Shown here: positions 6,868 through 10,000 of the stretch, in pieces
How the letters are laid out: each line of letters opens with the position of its first letter
Position numbering within the stretch: position 1 is the first letter of the stretch
NCBI RefSeq assembly: GCF_042767895.1
Contig: NC_091582.1
Location: 20,887,561-20,897,560, forward strand
Source of the DNA: Penaeus vannamei
Taxonomy: Eukaryota > Arthropoda > Malacostraca > Decapoda > Penaeidae
Length of the DNA stretch: 10,000 bases
Reading direction: 5' to 3'
Notes under the pieces: generated by a model
Seen by the model: the letters and a program-made list of their open reading frames with translations, nothing else
The model's database searches: none
What the model was told of the DNA's origin: nothing
Translations under genes and position numbers: made by a program

Positions 6868-7000
6868 TCGAAGGGGGCAGGAGGGGGAAGGGGGGGAAGA
6901 TGGAGGGGGGGGGGAAGCGGGGCGGGAGATCTGAGGAGAGAAAGAAAGTCAAGGTGGGGAGGGGGGAGTGAGGAAGAGGGGTTGGGGGGGGGGCGGCATT
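6868..7000 (+). repeat. G-rich polypurine tract
   Basis: GGGGGAAGG/GGAGGGG sequence with runs of up to about ten G near 6905 and eight to nine G near 6985. It follows the C-rich tract with only about 30 bases between, so the two strand biases face each other. Confidence 0.75.
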
Positions 7001-7046
7001 TGGTCTCGCAATGTGAAGATTCGACGATGCAGTTTCGGTCTCCCTT

Positions 7047-7074
7047 CCCCCCCCCCCCCCCCCCCCCTTTTTTT
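7047..7074 (+). repeat. C21 homopolymer followed by T7
   Basis: An uninterrupted run of 21 C at 7047-7067 is followed directly by seven T and a pyrimidine-rich stretch to about 7086. Such a run is prone to slippage, so its real length may differ from the assembly. Confidence 0.92.
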
Positions 7075-7129
7075 CTTCTTTTTTCGGTCTTTCGGTCTTC
7101 GCTTTTCTTCGCTTTTTCTGGGGATTTTG

Positions 7130-7450
7130 TGGCATCGTTATCGTCATTTATTGTTAATTGTATTGTTGATCGTTAGCATTTCAGTGATAGTTGTTGTTAT
7201 TACTATTATTATCGTTGCTGTTATTATTGTTTTTACTATTACTATTGCTATTGTTAATTGCGTTAATGTTTTGTAGTTAATATGCTTGATCTTTTGTAAT
7301 TATTAGCGTTGTTTTTGTAATTATTATCATTATAACTTATTATCATCATCATCATCATAATCATCATTATTATTATTAAGATAATTAAGATTACCATTTC
7401 TATTATCACTACTACTACTACTAACAACAATGATGATTAATATTTTACAT
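7130..7450 (+). repeat. Impure ATT/ATC/ACT trinucleotide block
   Basis: AT-rich, triplet-structured sequence with clean ATC runs near 7341-7356, ATT near 7365-7377 and ACT near 7408-7422. It is the same class of repeat as 51-480 but on the opposite strand. No gene is supported. Confidence 0.8.
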
Positions 7451-7511
7451 TATCTGGTACATTGTTGATATTGTTCAAGTAATGTCTGTGGGATTTTAGC
7501 CCTATTGTTCT

Positions 7512-7539
7512 CTGACAGTTTTCTTCTTATCTTTTTCAG
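7512..7539 (+). promoter_or_regulatory. 3' splice site with branch point
   Basis: CTGAC at 7512-7516 is a good branch-site match, with its A at 7515, 24 bases before the AG at 7538-7539. A pyrimidine tract (TTTTCTTCTTATCTTTTTC) lies between. An earlier AG at 7518-7519 is too close to the branch A to be used. This is the most complete acceptor in the window. Confidence 0.5.
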
Positions 7540-7572
7540 GTGAGGACTCAACAACTTCTTCAAAGGGTGTTG
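7540..7572 (+). other. Candidate 33-nt microexon or recursive splice exon
   Basis: The exon is bounded by the acceptor ending at 7539 and by a near-perfect donor TTG|GTGAGT with GT at 7573-7574. Its length is divisible by three. In phase 0 it would add VRTQQLLQRVL; with two leading bases it would add EDSTTSSKGV; the third phase has an immediate TGA. The exon itself begins GTGAGG, so the acceptor is joined directly to a regenerated donor-like sequence, the arrangement of recursive splice sites. It may therefore be a cassette microexon, a recursive splice point, or a chance pairing. The flanks are low complexity or AT-rich triplet sequence, consistent with intron. Confidence 0.35.
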
Positions 7573-7604
7573 GTGAGTAGGTCGTGTGGAAGGAGACACT
7601 CGGA

Positions 7605-7649
7605 GGCACTCTCAGGCACTCTGGCACTCAGGCACTCGGGCGCAGGCAC
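7605..7649 (+). repeat. Short GGCAC(T) repeat cluster
   Basis: GGCAC occurs at 7605, 7615, 7623, 7631 and 7645, the first four extended as GGCACT. The spacings are 10, 8, 8 and 14 bases. The cluster begins 32 bases after the donor at 7573. Confidence 0.7.
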
Positions 7650-7692
7650 ACGACGTCGCTCGCACAAGTCGTTCGCTCTTTCTCTCTTGCTG

Positions 7693-8215
<523 letters not shown>

Positions 8216-8560
8216 ATTTTTCTCATTTGGTCAAACGTCATTTCAAGACGTCTCGCGCCAACTCGTTCGAAAGCGGTGGCGGTGTCTTCGTCTTGATTTT
8301 TTTTTGCGGTTGGTGGCGTGTGTTTTGCGTTCGGTCGGAAACGAGGTGGAGTTGACAGTGGCTTGCTTGCTTGCTTGGGCTTTGGTGTGGCTTGCTTTGT
8401 GTTGTTGCGGATTGCTTAGGGTGGGGAGGGAGGGGTTGTGTGTCTCTTTGTGGTCTTGTTTTCTCGCTCTTGCGTTGGTTCCTCTGTTTAATTGTGTGTT
8501 TGTCTATTCTTTTGTTAGTTTTTTTCCTGTCTTGAACTATCAAGCTGTTTAGTTTTCTCT
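8216..8560. other. Unique T/G-rich island
   Basis: Repeat-poor sequence with ACGTCA (8235-8240) and GACGTC (8247-8252), two CREB/ATF-type half sites, next to CGCGCCAA (8254-8261), an inverted E2F-like core. A GCTT run of four units lies at 8361-8376. The plus-strand frame through here is only an extension of the Ser-Leu repeat frame and shows no recognisable domain. Confidence 0.35.
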
Positions 8561-9113
8561 CTGAAAGTATTAATGTTTTTTTTTCTCCATATGTTTATTT
8601 ACCTGTTTATATAATTTTGTTCTAGTATTCTTCCTTCTTTCTTTCTATTTCTTTCTTCTTGTACCTCTTTCCTTCCTGCTTTTTTGTATATTTTTTCCTT
8701 CGCAGTTCTCTTCCTCTTATGACTCCTCCTCTGCCCTCTCTCACTCTTTCTGTCTCCCCCCTCCTTTCTTCCTTCTCTTTCCACCCCGTCGTCATCCTCC
8801 TCTTGCTCCTCTTCCATCACACAACCGCTCTTTCTATTTCCACGTCCTCCTCCTCCTCCTCCTCTTGTTCTCTCTCCTTCCTCCTCTCTTCTCTTCGCCT
8901 TCCGCATCCGCATAACCAACACATAGCTTTTCCAGCTACATCTTCCCTCCCTCCCCTCTTTCCCTCCCTCCCTTCCTCGTCCACCCCCTCACATCCTGTC
9001 TCTGCACCCCCACCCCTCATACCCATGTCGCCCTCGTCCTAACATCCCCCCCCCCTCCCTCCTTCCTCCTTCCCCGCATCTGAACACCTCCCCCCACCCC
9101 ACCCCCACCCCCT
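8561..9113 (+). repeat. Pyrimidine-rich low-complexity tract
   Basis: T-rich at first (8561-8705), then CCTCC/CTTCC. CTCCTC triplets lie near 8846-8863, and CCCACCCCCACCCCC sits at the right end. TTTTTTCCTTCGCAG, ending at 8705, looks like an acceptor, but the sequence beyond is Ser/Pro/Leu low complexity. No gene is supported. Confidence 0.75.
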
Positions 9114-9121
9114 TATATATA
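9114..9121. promoter_or_regulatory. TATATATA at a strand-bias switch point
   Basis: The self-complementary octamer TATATATA lies directly between CACCC-rich pyrimidine DNA on its left and G-run-rich purine DNA on its right. It could be a TATA box with CACCC boxes upstream, but no initiator was found 25-35 bases away. Confidence 0.2.
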
Positions 9122-9139
9122 CAGAAGAGCCAAGGGACA

Positions 9140-9171
9140 GGGGTACAGGGGGGGGTAGGGGGGGGCAGGGG
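9140..9171 (+). other. G-quadruplex motif with two G8 runs
   Basis: Runs of G4, G8, G8 and G4 are separated by TACA, TA and CA. This is a textbook quadruplex pattern, 19 bases downstream of TATATATA. Confidence 0.7.
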
Positions 9172-9770
9172 AGGAGGTCTAGATCGGGCGATTCCAAGTT
9201 GTTGGTTTTGGTTCGGGGATCATCTTTGACTTGGGAGATTTTGCAGGAGATGGAGGGCGGGTCGTTGGCTGGCGGAGGGGAAGGGGGTGGGTGGGGATGG
9301 GAGGTTGGGAAGGAGGGGGATGGAGATTGGGGATGGGGAGGAGGGGAGGTTGGGAAGGGGAGGGGGTGGGAGGGAGGTTGAGAAGGAAGGGGGTGGGTGG
9401 GAGGTTGGGAAGGAAGGGGAGGAAAGGAAGATGAAGGGTGGGAGGTTGGGTGGGGTGGGATGGGAAGGGAAGGAAGTGGAAGGGAAGGGGAGGGGGGAAG
9501 AGGGAAGGAGGAGGAAGGAATGGGATGGGATGGAGGAGGAGGGAAAGGGGTGAGGTAGGATGGGGAAGGGATAGGGTGAGCGTGGAAGGTAGGAGAAGGG
9601 ATGCAGTGGAAGGGGAAGAAGGGAGAAGGAACAAGGGAGGAGAGAGAAGGCGGAATGAAATGAATAGAAACGGACGAGAAAGGAGAAACGCAAAGGAGGG
9701 AGATGAAAGAAGTAGAAGAGAAGAGAAGAGAAGAGGAGGAAACACCAAAGGAAAGAGGTATAAATAACGG
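9172..9770 (+). repeat. Polypurine tract with GAGGTTGGGAAGG minisatellite
   Basis: After a short unique stretch (9172-9245) the sequence is G/A-rich to about 9770. The core GAGGTTGGGAAGG occurs at 9301, 9346, 9374 (one change) and 9401, with a shortened copy at 9442, at spacings of 45, 28, 27 and 41. The remainder is GGAAGG, then GAGAAG sequence. The minus-strand Pro/Ser/Leu frames over it are artefacts. Confidence 0.8.
9759..9766 (+). promoter_or_regulatory. TATA-like box after GAGA-rich DNA
   Basis: TATAAATA is a strong TATA match placed where the purine tract gives way to unique sequence. Many GAGAG words lie upstream. No initiator or downstream element was found at the expected distance, so a promoter is only a possibility. 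Confidence 0.15.
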
Positions 9771-10000
9771 GAGGGAACGTAGGATAAAGTGAACGGCGTC
9801 TTGCAATGGCAATAGATAGGATTGAGTTCTCTGGGTACTTTGTAGGTACGGAGATCGATCGAGCTTTGAAGGAAACGGAAATAGGCGGAAAAAAAAGAAG
9901 AAGAAAAGGGGGATTGGATGGAGATGCACGAGCGTGGGAGAGAGAGAGAGAACAAGAGGACACGGGTGGATAGAATGGGGGAACTTGGCAAGAAATTGTG
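9771..10000. other. Mostly unique sequence at the window edge
   Basis: Repeat-poor sequence contains the palindrome TCGATCGA (9855-9862) followed by a TCF-like CTTTGAA near 9864, then A/G-rich DNA with a short GA run (9938-9950). No gene was recognised. Confidence 0.4.

Noticed and set aside
8690..8706. Acceptor-like TTTTTTCCTTCGCAG
   Set aside because: Pyrimidine-rich DNA produces acceptor matches freely. The sequence beyond is low complexity, with no donor at exon-like distance.
9039..9991. Minus-strand Pro/Ser/Leu-rich frames of 247-296 codons
   Set aside because: Three overlapping frames are open at once over a polypurine tract, and the peptide is low complexity with repeat units set by the minisatellite. 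No domain is seen.

Overview
This looks like non-coding or intronic DNA from an animal nuclear genome. The best guess is an arthropod, most likely a decapod crustacean of the penaeid shrimp kind. The reasons are the very high density of long dinucleotide microsatellites (pure runs of about 46 to 57 GA or CT units), impure trinucleotide blocks, minisatellites grown out of purine tracts, undepleted CpG in the non-repeat islands, and the lack of any bacterial-style gene packing. The organism call is inference from composition, not from a recognised gene. No protein family, rRNA, tRNA or transposon could be recognised. Almost every long open frame is a low-complexity translation of a repeat (Ser/Leu from CT, Arg/Glu from GA, Pro/Ser from C-rich tracts).

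Layout. 51-480 is an impure GAT/AAT trinucleotide block. 521-780 is a polypyrimidine tract. 781-955 is a unique island with a forkhead-like site. 956-1465 is a polypurine tract holding a minisatellite. 1541-1795 is a GATA/GA microsatellite. 1796-1980 is a unique island with an E2F-like site. 1981-2290 is G-rich with a short direct repeat and a strong G-quadruplex motif. 2291-2560 is CpG- and GC-rich, and the open frame 2144-2392 ends at a donor-like site. 2565-2880 is the densest regulatory-looking segment: TCF cores with an arthropod TCF helper motif, a cluster of homeodomain cores, four CTGAC motifs spaced at one helical turn, and CCAAT boxes. 2881-3350 is ordinary sequence with a weak terminal-exon candidate on the minus strand. 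3351-3660 is an 18/20-bp minisatellite. 3800-4340 and 4556-4915 are polypyrimidine tracts with decayed internal repeats, on either side of an AT-rich block at 4341-4555. 5042-5222 is a unique island with a TATA-like motif. 5289-5475 is a GGGCG/Egr-like cluster. 5490-6235 is purine-rich, with (GA)47 and an acidic-looking GAG/GAC repeat. 6236-6390 is a short island. 6391-7067 alternates G-rich, C-rich, G-rich and then C21. 7130-7450 is an ATT/ATC trinucleotide block. 7512-7572 is the best splice-site pair in the window: branch site, pyrimidine tract, acceptor, 33-nt exon and donor. 7696-7966 is (CT)46, a spacer and (TC)57. 8216-8560 is a unique island. 8561-9113 is pyrimidine-rich. 9114-9121 is TATATATA, where strand bias flips to purine-rich DNA that runs to about 9770. 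9771-10000 is mostly unique sequence.

How the parts could fit together (inference). If the window is transcribed on the plus strand, the simplest model is a GC-rich first exon or promoter near 2144-2392, a long repeat-filled intron, and a 33-nt microexon or recursive splice point at 7540. The segment at 2565-2880 could act as a Wnt/homeodomain enhancer. None of this can be confirmed without RNA data or comparison with related genomes.
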